Assembly (NCBI GenBank): GCA_964619065.1
Contig: CAZUCC010000001.1
Location: 124,001 to 188,000, forward strand
Reading direction: 5' to 3'
Origin: JANXUC01 sp964619065
GTDB taxonomy: Bacteria; Acidobacteriota; Terriglobia; Terriglobales; Acidobacteriaceae
Length of the DNA stretch: 64,000 bases
Shown here: positions 48,771-57,204 of the stretch, piece by piece
Layout of the letters: each line of letters begins with the position of its first letter
How positions within the stretch are numbered: position 1 is the stretch's first letter
Made by a program: the position numbers and the translations under genes
The notes under the pieces: generated by a model
What the model saw: only the letters and a program-made list of their open reading frames with translations
Told to the model about the DNA's origin: nothing
Database searches by the model: none

Positions 48771-49930
48771 GCAGTGCCGCTGCCCCAACGATTGTTACCG
48801 ATAATAAACTCCGCCTCTTGCTGGTGGAAGACAACCCGAGCGACGTCGAACTAACTTTGTCCGTGCTACGCCACCATGGGTTCGCGGTTACAGCGGACGT
48901 GGTGCAGAGCGACGAGCAGTTCGCGCAGCGCCTGCGGGAGAATGCCTACGATCTCGTTCTTGCCGACTACAACCTGCCCCAATGGCGGGGCATAGAGGCA
49001 CTGGGATTGATTCGCGAGCGGGGCCTGGACCTGCCGCTCATCCTGGTCACCGGTTCTTTAGGCGATGTGAAGGCAGTGGAGTGCCTGAAGCAGGGCGCCA
49101 CCGATTACATTTTGAAGGATAGTCTGGTTCGTCTTCCTTCCGCGGTGCTCGCCGCACTCAAGGAAAAACGTCTGCGGGACGAACGCAAACAGGCGCAAGA
49201 GGAGTTAGCCCAGAAAGTCGAGGAACTGGCGCGTTCCAACCGCGACCTGGAGCAGTTTGCCTACGTAACATCCCATGATTTGCAGGAGCCCTTACGCATG
49301 GTGGCCAGCTATGTCCAGCTGCTCTCCGAGCGTTATCACGGTAAGCTTGACGAGAACGCGGATAAATATATCCAGTATGCGGTCGAGGGCGCTATGCGCC
49401 TTCAGGCTCTGATTCATGACCTGTTGGAGTTTTCCAGGGTGGGCCGGAATGGACCGAATTGGCAGCTCATCGATTGCAATCTGACGGTGGCACAAGCCAT
49501 CGCCAACCTCGGAGCCGCAATCCAAGAGAACGGCGCAGTGGTTACGCTTGGCCCCCTGCCGGCCTTGATGGCCGACGGTTCACAACTGATGCAGTTATTT
49601 CAGAATTTAATCGGGAATGCCGTCAAGTTCCGCGGAGCGGAAACACCGGCGATTCATATCTCCGCGGAAAAAAAGAAATCCACCGAATGGCTCTTCTCCG
49701 TCACCGACAACGGTATCGGAATCGCGCCGGAGCATGCGGAAATGATCTTCATCATCTTCAAACGTCTGCATGGCCGGACGGAGTATCCCGGCAATGGCAT
49801 CGGACTCTCGATCTGCAAAAAGATTGTCGAATTTCATGGCGGACGCATCTGGGCGGTGTCTCAGCCGGGACACGGCACCAGCTTCCAATTTACCCTACCG
49901 ATCAGGGCGATTGATGAGAAAGGCGTGTAG
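48767..49930 (+). CDS. Receiver-histidine kinase hybrid protein
   Basis: A 387-residue soluble protein with an N-terminal receiver domain (about 15-130; VEDNPSD, Asp in LVLADYNLP), a short coiled coil (KQAQEELAQKVEELARSN), HisKA with His170 in YVTSHDLQEPL, and an HATPase domain (NLIGNAVKF, GIGIAPEHAEMIF, GNGIGLSICKKI). The receiver-first order suggests it is phosphorylated by the upstream kinase and then acts as a kinase or phosphatase itself, a small phosphorelay. It is coupled to the previous gene by an ATGA overlap. Confidence 0.9.
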   Translation: MSSAAAPTIVTDNKLRLLLVEDNPSDVELTLSVLRHHGFAVTADVVQSDEQFAQRLRENAYDLVLADYNLPQWRGIEALGLIRERGLDLPLILVTGSLGDVKAVECLKQGATDYILKDSLVRLPSAVLAALKEKRLRDERKQAQEELAQKVEELARSNRDLEQFAYVTSHDLQEPLRMVASYVQLLSERYHGKLDENADKYIQYAVEGAMRLQALIHDLLEFSRVGRNGPNWQLIDCNLTVAQAIANLGAAIQENGAVVTLGPLPALMADGSQLMQLFQNLIGNAVKFRGAETPAIHISAEKKKSTEWLFSVTDNGIGIAPEHAEMIFIIFKRLHGRTEYPGNGIGLSICKKIVEFHGGRIWAVSQPGHGTSFQFTLPIRAIDEKGV

Positions 49931-50018
49931 AAATAATTTTAGGATTCCTTCAACGTGGGTAGATAGGACGCTGCCAGGGAAAATCCGAATAGGCCTGTAC
50001 AAATGCTCTAAACTATCC

Positions 50019-50252
50019 CTACAACAGGCCGCCTGTGTTTACGGTCAGAGCGCTTAACGCCATTTCCAGTTTCGTGAGCGCTTCTTCCAATTCAGGATGT
50101 TTGTTCAAGATTCCGAGTCTGTCACGCAGAGTTTTCAACTGCTGATGCGCGCCGGCAATATGTTGCATGGCTTGAGCGGCTCGCAGTTCCTCGTCCGGAG
50201 AATCCGTTACTGGATCTGGCTTTTCCACAGGGCACGCCTCCGCATTCACCAT
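50019..50252 (-). CDS. Small predicted helical protein, unknown
   Basis: A possible 77-residue acidic protein with a helical, coiled-coil-like middle (EELRAAQAMQHIAGAHQQLKTL) and a second heptad-like stretch (NKHPELEEALTKLEMALSALT). The amphipathic pattern suggests a real protein, but the ribosome binding site is weak and I recognise no family. It faces the signalling operon tail to tail. Confidence 0.45.
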   Translation of the reverse strand: MVNAEACPVEKPDPVTDSPDEELRAAQAMQHIAGAHQQLKTLRDRLGILNKHPELEEALTKLEMALSALTVNTGGLL

Positions 50253-50469
50253 TTATCTTACGCCATTTGTTGCGCGCCGTTTGTTGCGCAAAAAGATCTC
50301 TCTCTCTCCATGTGGTTTCAAGGGAGGCCTTCCCAGTATTCTGGCTAGTCTGGCGAATGCGGGTTGAGGTGGGCTGATCTATTTTTTTCGTCGCTTCTCC
50401 AGGAATTGACCTCGAGCGCTGGTCGAGCATTTGCGCAAGAGGTGTCGTGCAAATTCAAAATGAATGTTG

Positions 50470-50501
50470 CTCGCGGGCGGGCGTGAAGCTCCGCCCGCGA
50501 G
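50470..50501 (-). terminator. Hairpin downstream of the secreted protein gene
   Basis: CTCGCGGGCGG (50470-50480) and CCGCCCGCGAG (50491-50501) form a perfect GC-rich 11-bp stem with a 10-base loop, 20 bp after the stop of the gene at 50522-51196. A T-run does not follow directly, so termination would be weak; it may instead protect the mRNA 3' end. Confidence 0.5.
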
Positions 50502-50521
50502 GGGATGGTTACAAATTTCTT

Positions 50522-51196
50522 CTAACGCGGTTTTTGCCCTTGAGCCAGCTCAACCTCCGGTTTGGAAGCGACCGTAGTTGTAGTCGTGGTCACGTTGTGG
50601 CCCTCGGCGGGTGCCGAAGCCGGCTTAGGTGTGCCTTCCATGTGCAATGCTCCCGACATCGGTGTTCCAGGGAGGAAGAAATGTTCATTGGCTGGATGAA
50701 TCTCCAGTGCACCTTTGGCATTGCTGTACACACCCACCACATCGAGGACGTTGGTGAACGGGGTTGTTCCCGATCCGGTTGGTGGCACAATGATGATCAC
50801 AAATCCTTCTATGAAGGCCGGCGCGGGCGGAGCTACCGCTCCGAGCAGCGCCCGGATAATTTTGCAATCAACTTCCTGAGCAAAGTCGTTCGGGAGAGTG
50901 TCTGTCACCAGCGACGAAGGCGGTATCAGGGGTGTGCCTTCGGGGAATGACAGAACAGCTTTCTTCAGAAATGTCGTTGAGGCTTGGGTGGAAAAGAAAC
51001 TTTCGTGTGGATTGTGAATGTTGATCGAAGTCGCGTAAGTTCCGGCTGCGATCTGCCCGTTTGCAACCTGAGCTGCCGTGGGTGTTCCGCACACGAACTT
51101 CGCGGAGTATTCCACGAATTCCTGCCCCCAGCCCGGGGTAGCGCTCACAAGAACTGCTACCATTAAAACAACAGACAAACCAATCGCTTTCCGCAT
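50522..51196 (-). CDS. Secreted protein of unknown function
   Basis: A 224-residue exported protein with a signal peptide (MRKAIGLSVVLMVAVLVSAT..GWG). The mature region is beta-rich with two Cys (KFVCGTP, EVDCKII) that could form a disulfide, and a low-complexity Thr-rich tail (NVTTTTTTVASKPE). I do not recognise a family. A minus-strand promoter candidate lies about 120 bp upstream (TTGACA 51340-51335 with an AT-rich -10 around 51319). It appears monocistronic and ends near a strong hairpin. Confidence 0.75.
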   Translation of the reverse strand: MRKAIGLSVVLMVAVLVSATPGWGQEFVEYSAKFVCGTPTAAQVANGQIAAGTYATSINIHNPHESFFSTQASTTFLKKAVLSFPEGTPLIPPSSLVTDTLPNDFAQEVDCKIIRALLGAVAPPAPAFIEGFVIIIVPPTGSGTTPFTNVLDVVGVYSNAKGALEIHPANEHFFLPGTPMSGALHMEGTPKPASAPAEGHNVTTTTTTVASKPEVELAQGQKPR

Positions 51197-51398
51197 GACT
51201 ATGTCCTCCTCAATGCTGCGACGGTGGTTGGTTTACTTGAGGTGGATGGAGTTGACGGTGGATTGAGTGTTTAAGGTGAAATACCGAGAGACGCAAGGTT
51301 ACTGTATGCCGACGTTAATATTTTGGAACTAAATTGTCAACCAATACTTTTCCACAATTTAAGTCTAAGAAAAGAAACATCACAAAATCATCACGGAG

Positions 51399-51446
51399 AT
51401 GAATTACCGCGCACTGGGCCGCTCCGGTTGGAAAGTTTCAGATTTG
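51399..51446 (+). pseudogene. Aldo/keto reductase N-terminal fragment
   Basis: After CGGAG, an ATG opens MNYRALGRSGWKVSDL, which is the conserved N-terminus of aldo/keto reductases (pattern YR.LG.SG.KVS.L). The match then stops abruptly and the frame runs LRVTEPC to a TGA at 51468-51470. The break falls within 10 bp of the stop codon of the convergent kinase gene. This is a truncation scar, not a functional gene. Confidence 0.6.
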
Positions 51447-51453
51447 TTACGCG

Positions 51454-53031
51454 TCACAGAACCTTGTTGACGGCCTCTGCACTTCGGATCAAGGTTGGCA
51501 GCACATCTGCGAATTCGCTCTTCCCTGGCTCGCCGAAACTGAAATACAGCTTGCGATAGAGTGCATGCAAATCGTTGTAGACGGCTTGTGCCGGCTTCTG
51601 AGGTTCGAAAACTTTATGGGGCGGGGAGATCCTGTCCTGTGCTTCCTCGATGCTTTGGAAAGTACCGGCCGCGAGGAATGCAAAAATGGCGGAACCCAAG
51701 CTGACCACACTCTTGCTGGGAACCAAGACAGGGCGGTTCAAAACATTTGCATAGACCTGGTTGAGGACATCATTTTTCTGGGGAATGCCGCCAGCGTTGA
51801 TCACGCGTTTGATGGTAACGCCATGTTCCGCCATGCGGTCCAAAATCACGCGGGTATGAAAAGCTGTGCCTTCGATGGCGGCAAACAACTCATCTTGCGC
51901 TGTGCTCTGTAGATTCCATCCCAGCGTGATACCGCGCAAATGCGGGTTGACGAGTACCGTGCGATCCCCATTGTCCCAAGTCATGCGAAGCAGCCCGGTC
52001 TGACCGGGACGATAGTCTTCGAGCCCACGGCTTAAGGTCTGCACATCTGTGCTGGCGCGCGCGGCGATGGCATTGAAGATATCGCCCACCGCCGAAAGTC
52101 CAGCTTCAATCCCCGTGTGCTGAGGATGCACACTTCCCTGCACTACACCACACACACCCGGAACCAAGTTGACCGACGGCGTAATTCCGATGATGCAGGT
52201 GGAGGTACCGACCACATTGACCATGTCGTCGGTGCGACAGCCCGCGCCGATAGCGTCCCAGTGCGCGTCGAAGGCTCCTACGGGAATGGGAATGCCCGCC
52301 TTCAACCCGAGTTGTTCCGCCCAGTAGTGCGAGAGGGCTCCTTCGATCTGGTCGGAGGTGGCATACTCGCCATCCAATTTTTCGCGAACACCACGCAGTA
52401 AGGGATCCACCTTGGCGAGAAAATCTTCCGATGGCAGACCTCCCAGTTGGCGGTTCCACAGCCACTTGTGGCCCATGGCGCAGACGCTACGCTTCACCTT
52501 CTTCGGATCAGTGATGCCACACAGCGTGGCGGCTACCATGTCACAATGCTCGAATGCCGAGACAAATTCGGAACGCTTTGCTGGATTGTGGCGAAGCCAA
52601 TGTAGAAGTTTGGAGAATCCCCACTCCGACGAATAAATTCCGCCGCACCACTGAATCGCCTCGAGACCTTCGCGGTGAGCCGCTTCCGTGATTTCAGCGG
52701 CTTCTCCCTTGGCACGGTGGTCACACCAGAGGTAATAGTCGTCCAGCGGCTGGAGGTCCTTGCCAACGGGAATTACGGAAGAGCCCGTGGTATCGAGAGC
52801 AATCGCCTCGATCCGATCGCCGGAAATAGCGGCGTTCTTTAAGGCTAGGCGAGTCGCCGAGGCAAGTGCCTTCATGTGATCGGCGTGGGATTGGGTGGCA
52901 AACTCCGGGTCTTCCCGTTTGCGATGGAGGGGATATTCCGCGATCGCAGATTCGAGCAGGCCTTTTTCGCTATCGACAACGGAAGCACGGACACTCAGCG
53001 TTCCAAAATCGACTCCGATGACAACCGCCAT
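51454..53031 (-). CDS. Ribulokinase (FGGY carbohydrate kinase family)
   Basis: A 525-residue sugar kinase of the FGGY family, phosphorylating L-ribulose in arabinose catabolism. The N-terminal VIGVDFGTLSVRASVVD, the GGIPQKNDVLNQVYANVLNRPV segment and the VGAFDAHWDAIGAGC segment are ribulokinase-like. Its ATG overlaps the isomerase stop by one base, so isomerase and kinase are co-translated. The araD gene in the same operon supports this assignment over xylulokinase. Confidence 0.87.
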   Translation of the reverse strand: MAVVIGVDFGTLSVRASVVDSEKGLLESAIAEYPLHRKREDPEFATQSHADHMKALASATRLALKNAAISGDRIEAIALDTTGSSVIPVGKDLQPLDDYYLWCDHRAKGEAAEITEAAHREGLEAIQWCGGIYSSEWGFSKLLHWLRHNPAKRSEFVSAFEHCDMVAATLCGITDPKKVKRSVCAMGHKWLWNRQLGGLPSEDFLAKVDPLLRGVREKLDGEYATSDQIEGALSHYWAEQLGLKAGIPIPVGAFDAHWDAIGAGCRTDDMVNVVGTSTCIIGITPSVNLVPGVCGVVQGSVHPQHTGIEAGLSAVGDIFNAIAARASTDVQTLSRGLEDYRPGQTGLLRMTWDNGDRTVLVNPHLRGITLGWNLQSTAQDELFAAIEGTAFHTRVILDRMAEHGVTIKRVINAGGIPQKNDVLNQVYANVLNRPVLVPSKSVVSLGSAIFAFLAAGTFQSIEEAQDRISPPHKVFEPQKPAQAVYNDLHALYRKLYFSFGEPGKSEFADVLPTLIRSAEAVNKVL

Positions 53032-54458
53032 CAGCAGGCTCCCTGATCTCCATGCCAGTACATGTCCCAGCCGAAGTAGCGGGTTGTGGCTTCGTGTACC
53101 GCCGTGGAAACGGAAGAGAGGTTGGCTGCCACGTGGTGCTCGAATCCCTTCTCGCAGATGAAGTGCAGCAGCTTCTGCATGTTGGGGATTTCCACGACAC
53201 CCGCGCCGCCGAAAGTATTCAGCGCATCGTCTGTGAACCTGCCTTCGCCCACGTAGCCGCGCATCTTGCCAGCTGTATCGTCTGTGGAGAAGCGTGCAAA
53301 ACTCATCTTTTCCGGCTTAATAAGGCCTACGCAGGTGCCGAACGTATTCTCCTTGCCGACTGTGCCGGCGATGATTTCCTGAAAGTCCATCTTCACAGAA
53401 CGAAAGAAATGCTTGGGCAAGTTTGAGCAATGGAAACAAACGGCTTTATTCGGATCCGAGCCGTAATTATTGTTCCAGTCAAGTAATGCCGAAGGTGTTT
53501 CCGAAGCCAAGCGGAGCGCATGCATGCCAAGAACGCCGCAAATATCGACCTCGCAAGCACTGGAAAGCAGGCTGTCGCTCATCATGCTCATAACGGTGCA
53601 CGGCACGACGCCGAGGTTCTCTTCGATCGACGTCCAGCACTGAACCGCGCTAATCGTTACTTCCGTGGACGACATCCATTGGTCGACGACCGCGCCGAGT
53701 TTCGCCATTTTCATCAGAGCGACAGCGGGCACGCTGCTGGAATCCACATATTTCTTTATGGACGCAAGCTTGGCTTGTGCCAGATCGTCGTTGTCTTTCA
53801 TGCGCTCAATGCGGCCCAGCACTTCCGAAAGGTCGAGCGTCTCAATCGAAATCCCCTGGGACTCAAGAATTTTTTCGCTGTAGCGCACAGTGTTAAAGGC
53901 GGTGGGGCGCGCGCCGATGGCGCCCACGCGAAGATTGCGGAATCCGTTGACCACGCGGCACACCCCGGCGAACCACTGGAGATCCTTGGTGAACTCCGGT
54001 GAATCCAAAGCCTCCGTGTGGAGCGTGGTCAGCGAATAGGGGATGCCATATTGCCGCAGATTATTGCAGGCCGACATCTTGCCACAGAAGCTATCGCGGC
54101 GGGAGGCAATGGTCATCTTTGTAGGATCGTCGGGCGTGGCTTGAATGAGTACGGGCACCCGCAGATCCGCCCAGCGCAAGGTATCGGCGATGGCCCTCTC
54201 TTCACCAAAGTTCGGCAACGTGACGATGATGCCGTCGATGCGTTCGCGATTGCGTTTGAACAGGTCGGCGCAGCGCCGGGATTCCTCACGCGTTTCGACA
54301 GCTCCGTACTTACTTTCTTCCGGGGTAAGGGCCACGACATCCATGCCCGCAGTTCCCAGGACGCGAAGGATCTCCTCCCTGCCACTCTTGGCCAGATGAT
54401 CAGGAAAGAAGCCACGGTTGCCCACGATCAGGCCCATGGTCATTTTTTTCGGCGCCAT
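53031..54458 (-). CDS. L-fucose/L-arabinose isomerase family protein
   Basis: A 475-residue ketol-isomerase-fold protein. It does not look like classical AraA; the spread of motifs (SDSLLSSACEVDICGVLGMHAL, PNKAVCFHCSNLPKHFF, HHVAANLSS) places it in the broad FucI/AraA family that needs a divalent metal, with Glu and Asp candidates in CEVDI. Encoded with a ribulokinase and an AraD homologue, it most likely converts L-arabinose to L-ribulose, replacing AraA. A different aldose is possible. Confidence 0.82.
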   Translation of the reverse strand: MAPKKMTMGLIVGNRGFFPDHLAKSGREEILRVLGTAGMDVVALTPEESKYGAVETREESRRCADLFKRNRERIDGIIVTLPNFGEERAIADTLRWADLRVPVLIQATPDDPTKMTIASRRDSFCGKMSACNNLRQYGIPYSLTTLHTEALDSPEFTKDLQWFAGVCRVVNGFRNLRVGAIGARPTAFNTVRYSEKILESQGISIETLDLSEVLGRIERMKDNDDLAQAKLASIKKYVDSSSVPAVALMKMAKLGAVVDQWMSSTEVTISAVQCWTSIEENLGVVPCTVMSMMSDSLLSSACEVDICGVLGMHALRLASETPSALLDWNNNYGSDPNKAVCFHCSNLPKHFFRSVKMDFQEIIAGTVGKENTFGTCVGLIKPEKMSFARFSTDDTAGKMRGYVGEGRFTDDALNTFGGAGVVEIPNMQKLLHFICEKGFEHHVAANLSSVSTAVHEATTRYFGWDMYWHGDQGAC

Positions 54459-54485
54459 AGAACTCCCTGTTCTAAGAATGCTGCT

Positions 54486-54701
54486 CTAGGACTCGCGTCC
54501 CGGAGAAAATTTGTAGCAATAGAACGCCCCGAAGGCCGCGAGAATAGCTCCCCACCATATATTAGCGTGCAGAGGAAATAACACCACCGGACTCGCGGGT
54601 GGATGCAGAAGCTCCCAAACCCCCGCTCCAGCGATCAGCACACCGTTGACCAGCAGGGACAGACCAATGAAGAACCAAATTGAAATCCCGCTATTATGCA
54701 T
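54486..54701 (-). CDS. Small two-helix membrane protein
   Basis: A 71-residue protein with two clear transmembrane segments (ISIWFFIGLSLLVNGVLIAGA and NIWWGAILAAFGAFYCY) separated by a Pro-rich loop. It lies between the symporter and isomerase genes with 27-31 bp gaps, so it belongs to the operon. It may be a helper of the sodium symporter. I recognise no family name. Confidence 0.7.
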   Translation of the reverse strand: MHNSGISIWFFIGLSLLVNGVLIAGAGVWELLHPPASPVVLFPLHANIWWGAILAAFGAFYCYKFSPGRES

Positions 54702-54732
54702 AATGTCACCTAACCTTCCCGGGAAACACTCG

Positions 54733-56433
54733 TTACCACATCACGATATTCAGAATCACGAGCACCACGCTCACCACGACCCCCCAGAAAATTGGCTTCT
54801 GGTAAAGAGGAACGTCTCCCACGGAGGGCACGGGAGTGAGTCCATAAACAAGGCCGGTAAGTTCGGCGTCGGGCTTCGGTTTCGTTGCCAGACTTACCAC
54901 CACGGTCACGGTTACGCACACCAGGAATGACCACAGCGCCTGATACATATCCTGAGCCAGTGCCTTGGCATTGGGCGAGAGCGCCACGTACCGCAGTGCC
55001 GAAGGATCGAGTTTGACCCAGGTCCACATGCCGATCGAAGAGAGAGTCCCGCACAGCAATCCCCAGAAGCCGCCTGGTTCGGTGGCTCGCTTCCACAACA
55101 TCCCGAGGACGACAGTACCGAATAACGGTGCGATGAAGAAACTGAAGAGCGCCTGCACGTAGTCCATAATGCTGGCGAACTGCATGACCAGGTACGCCGT
55201 ACCCACGCTGATGAGCACCCCAATCACGGTCGTCCAGCGACCCATGTTTACGTAGTGATGGTCGTTGGCGTCCTTCTTGATGAGCGCGCGGTAGATGTCA
55301 TAGGTCCACACCGTGGTAAACGCACTGACATTCCCAGCCATACCCGACATGAAGCCCGCGATCAGCGCGGTGATCCCAAGCCCCAGCAGCCCGGGGCCAC
55401 AGTAGCGAGCGAGCATGAGCGGAAGAACGTCGTTATAGCTGTGACCTCCCGCTGTAACCGCCGATTCGGCCGTGAGTTTCATCGGAAGAACGGCCAGTCC
55501 GAGCAATCCAGGCAGAATAACGATGAGCGGTACGAACATCTTGAAGCCCGCTCCGATGATTGGAGCCATCTCCGCGCTGCGGATATCTTTTGCGGTAAGA
55601 ATGCGCTGCACCACCAGAAAATCGGTAGTCCAGTAACCCATGGAAAGGATCGCGCCCAAGCCGAACACAATTCCCGTCCAATGGATTCCCATGGGATTGG
55701 TGGTGAAGGAACCTAAACCCGACCAGAGATGAACGTACTCTGCCGACGTTCTCTGCGCGATAAGAACCTTGAGGTTGCTCCAGCCACCGGTTTCATAAAG
55801 GCCAAGAATTGGAATCAGCAGCGCCCCTGCCCAGATAAGAAAAAATTGGAGAACTTCATTGAAAATGGCCGACCGCAGTCCGCCTAATGTGACGTAAATG
55901 GTCACCGTTAGCGAGGAGACCCAGATACTGAAATTGATGTCCCACCCCAGCACAATCTGCAAGACCTTGGCCATGGCAAACATATTGACGCCGCTCATCA
56001 GCACGGTCATAAATGCGAAAGAGATAGCGGACAGGGCGCGGCTTGATTCACCAAAACGCAACTTCAAATATCCAGGAACGGAATGGGTTTTGGAGATGTA
56101 GTAGAAAGGCATCATCACCAGTGCCAGGAACAGCATGGCTGGAATGGCGCCAATCCAGTACCAGTGTGTGGCGAGAATGCCATATTGGTAGGCAGAACCC
56201 GCCCAGCCCATCAATTCCAGAGCACCAAGATTGGCGGAGAGGAAGCTCAAACCCGCGACCCAGGCCGTCATCTCGCGTCCAGCCATGAAAAAATCTTCGC
56301 CTGTGTTGGCCCGGCCTTTCAGATAGAAACCGATGGCCAGAACCAGTACGAAGTAAAAGGTAATAATCACTCCATCCACGAACGACAAGTGCACGAGCCT
56401 CGTTGTTTCGAACAACGCCATGGCTGCCATCAT
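54733..56433 (-). CDS. Sodium/solute symporter (SSS family)
   Basis: A 566-residue transporter with about 14 hydrophobic segments. Typical SSS/SGLT segments are GAGFKMFVPLIVILPGLLGL and GLRSAIFNEVLQFFLIWAGALL, and the N-terminal FFMAGREMTAWVAGLSFLSANLGALELMG region holds sodium-site residues of SGLT-type proteins. In this operon it likely imports L-arabinose or arabinosides with sodium. Translation may start at the fifth codon. It overlaps the araD gene by 4 bp. Confidence 0.9.
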   Translation of the reverse strand: MMAAMALFETTRLVHLSFVDGVIITFYFVLVLAIGFYLKGRANTGEDFFMAGREMTAWVAGLSFLSANLGALELMGWAGSAYQYGILATHWYWIGAIPAMLFLALVMMPFYYISKTHSVPGYLKLRFGESSRALSAISFAFMTVLMSGVNMFAMAKVLQIVLGWDINFSIWVSSLTVTIYVTLGGLRSAIFNEVLQFFLIWAGALLIPILGLYETGGWSNLKVLIAQRTSAEYVHLWSGLGSFTTNPMGIHWTGIVFGLGAILSMGYWTTDFLVVQRILTAKDIRSAEMAPIIGAGFKMFVPLIVILPGLLGLAVLPMKLTAESAVTAGGHSYNDVLPLMLARYCGPGLLGLGITALIAGFMSGMAGNVSAFTTVWTYDIYRALIKKDANDHHYVNMGRWTTVIGVLISVGTAYLVMQFASIMDYVQALFSFFIAPLFGTVVLGMLWKRATEPGGFWGLLCGTLSSIGMWTWVKLDPSALRYVALSPNAKALAQDMYQALWSFLVCVTVTVVVSLATKPKPDAELTGLVYGLTPVPSVGDVPLYQKPIFWGVVVSVVLVILNIVMW

Positions 56434-57134
56434 TTTGAATCCCTCGGTTGCCCGTAGTAAGCCGTGCTACCGTGCTTTCTTAGAAAATGTTTGTCGTGCA
56501 AATGTCGCGAAACCGGGGCGGCTTCGGGAGCGATCCCAATCGTGTAATAGGCAATGCGGGCCACCGATTCGAGAATCACCGCGTTGTGCGCCGCTTCCGC
56601 GGGAGTGGATCCCCAACAAAATGGCGCATGTCCTGCCACCAGGACCGCGGGAATGCTATCGGTGCCCAACTGATCAAAGAGGCGGCGGATTGCAAGTCCT
56701 GTGTTCTTTTCATAGTCATTCGCGATCTCTTCCGGCGTCAAATCGGGAGTGACCGGAACCGGTCCATGAAAATAATCGGCATGGGTCGTTCCAAAACACG
56801 GTATGGAACGACGCGCCTGAGCCCATGCGGTAGCAAATTCCGAATGAGTATGCGCCACCCCGCCTGCGTCCGGGAAGCGCTTGTAAATCTCCACATGAGT
56901 CGCCAGATCGGAAGAAGGACGAAGCGTGCCTTCCACGACGCACCCGCTCAGGTCGGTAACCACAATATCCTCAGCGGACATGGTCTCATAAGGTACGCCG
57001 CTGGGCTTGATTGCCACTAAGCCTTGCTCCCGAGAGATGCCACTGACGTTGCCGAAAGTGTAGAGCACCAGGCCGCGACGGACGAGTTCGAGGTTCGCGT
57101 CCAGGACTGCTTGACGCAGGGTTTGCAGAAGCAT
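56430..57134 (-). CDS. araD: L-ribulose-5-phosphate 4-epimerase
   Basis: A 234-residue class II aldolase-fold epimerase yielding D-xylulose 5-phosphate. The start at 57134 (MLLQTLRQAVLDANLELVRRG) is preferred over ATG 57179, which lies in the operator. GNVSGISREQGLVAIKPSGV binds the phosphate, and the metal His are in HTHSEFATAWAQA and the later VLVAGHAPFCWG; the segment IPCFGTTHADYFHG is specific for AraD. It heads the minus-strand operon araD-symporter-small protein-isomerase-kinase, with two LacI-type operators in front. Confidence 0.92.
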   Translation of the reverse strand: MLLQTLRQAVLDANLELVRRGLVLYTFGNVSGISREQGLVAIKPSGVPYETMSAEDIVVTDLSGCVVEGTLRPSSDLATHVEIYKRFPDAGGVAHTHSEFATAWAQARRSIPCFGTTHADYFHGPVPVTPDLTPEEIANDYEKNTGLAIRRLFDQLGTDSIPAVLVAGHAPFCWGSTPAEAAHNAVILESVARIAYYTIGIAPEAAPVSRHLHDKHFLRKHGSTAYYGQPRDSK

Positions 57135-57159
57135 AGATTTCGGCGATCTCCCTCCGCAA

Positions 57160-57173
57160 TGTAAACGTTTGAG
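57160..57173. promoter_or_regulatory. LacI-type operator upstream of araD (site 1)
   Basis: TGTAAACGTTTGAG contains the core GTAAACGTTT, a classic LacI/CcpA-family half-palindrome. It lies 26 bp upstream of the araD start and 21 bp (two helical turns) from the second copy. Confidence 0.6.
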
Positions 57174-57180
57174 TGTCAAC

Positions 57181-57195
57181 AGTAAACGTATTCTC
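57181..57195. promoter_or_regulatory. LacI-type operator upstream of araD (site 2)
   Basis: AGTAAACGTATTCTC differs at one of 15 positions from the inverted copy upstream of the LacI gene (58324-58338). The match in a gene-flanking position supports a shared operator. A TTGACA on the minus strand (57179-57174) lies between sites 1 and 2, so bound regulator would block the araD promoter. Confidence 0.65.
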
Positions 57196-57204
57196 TCGAA
57201 CCCG

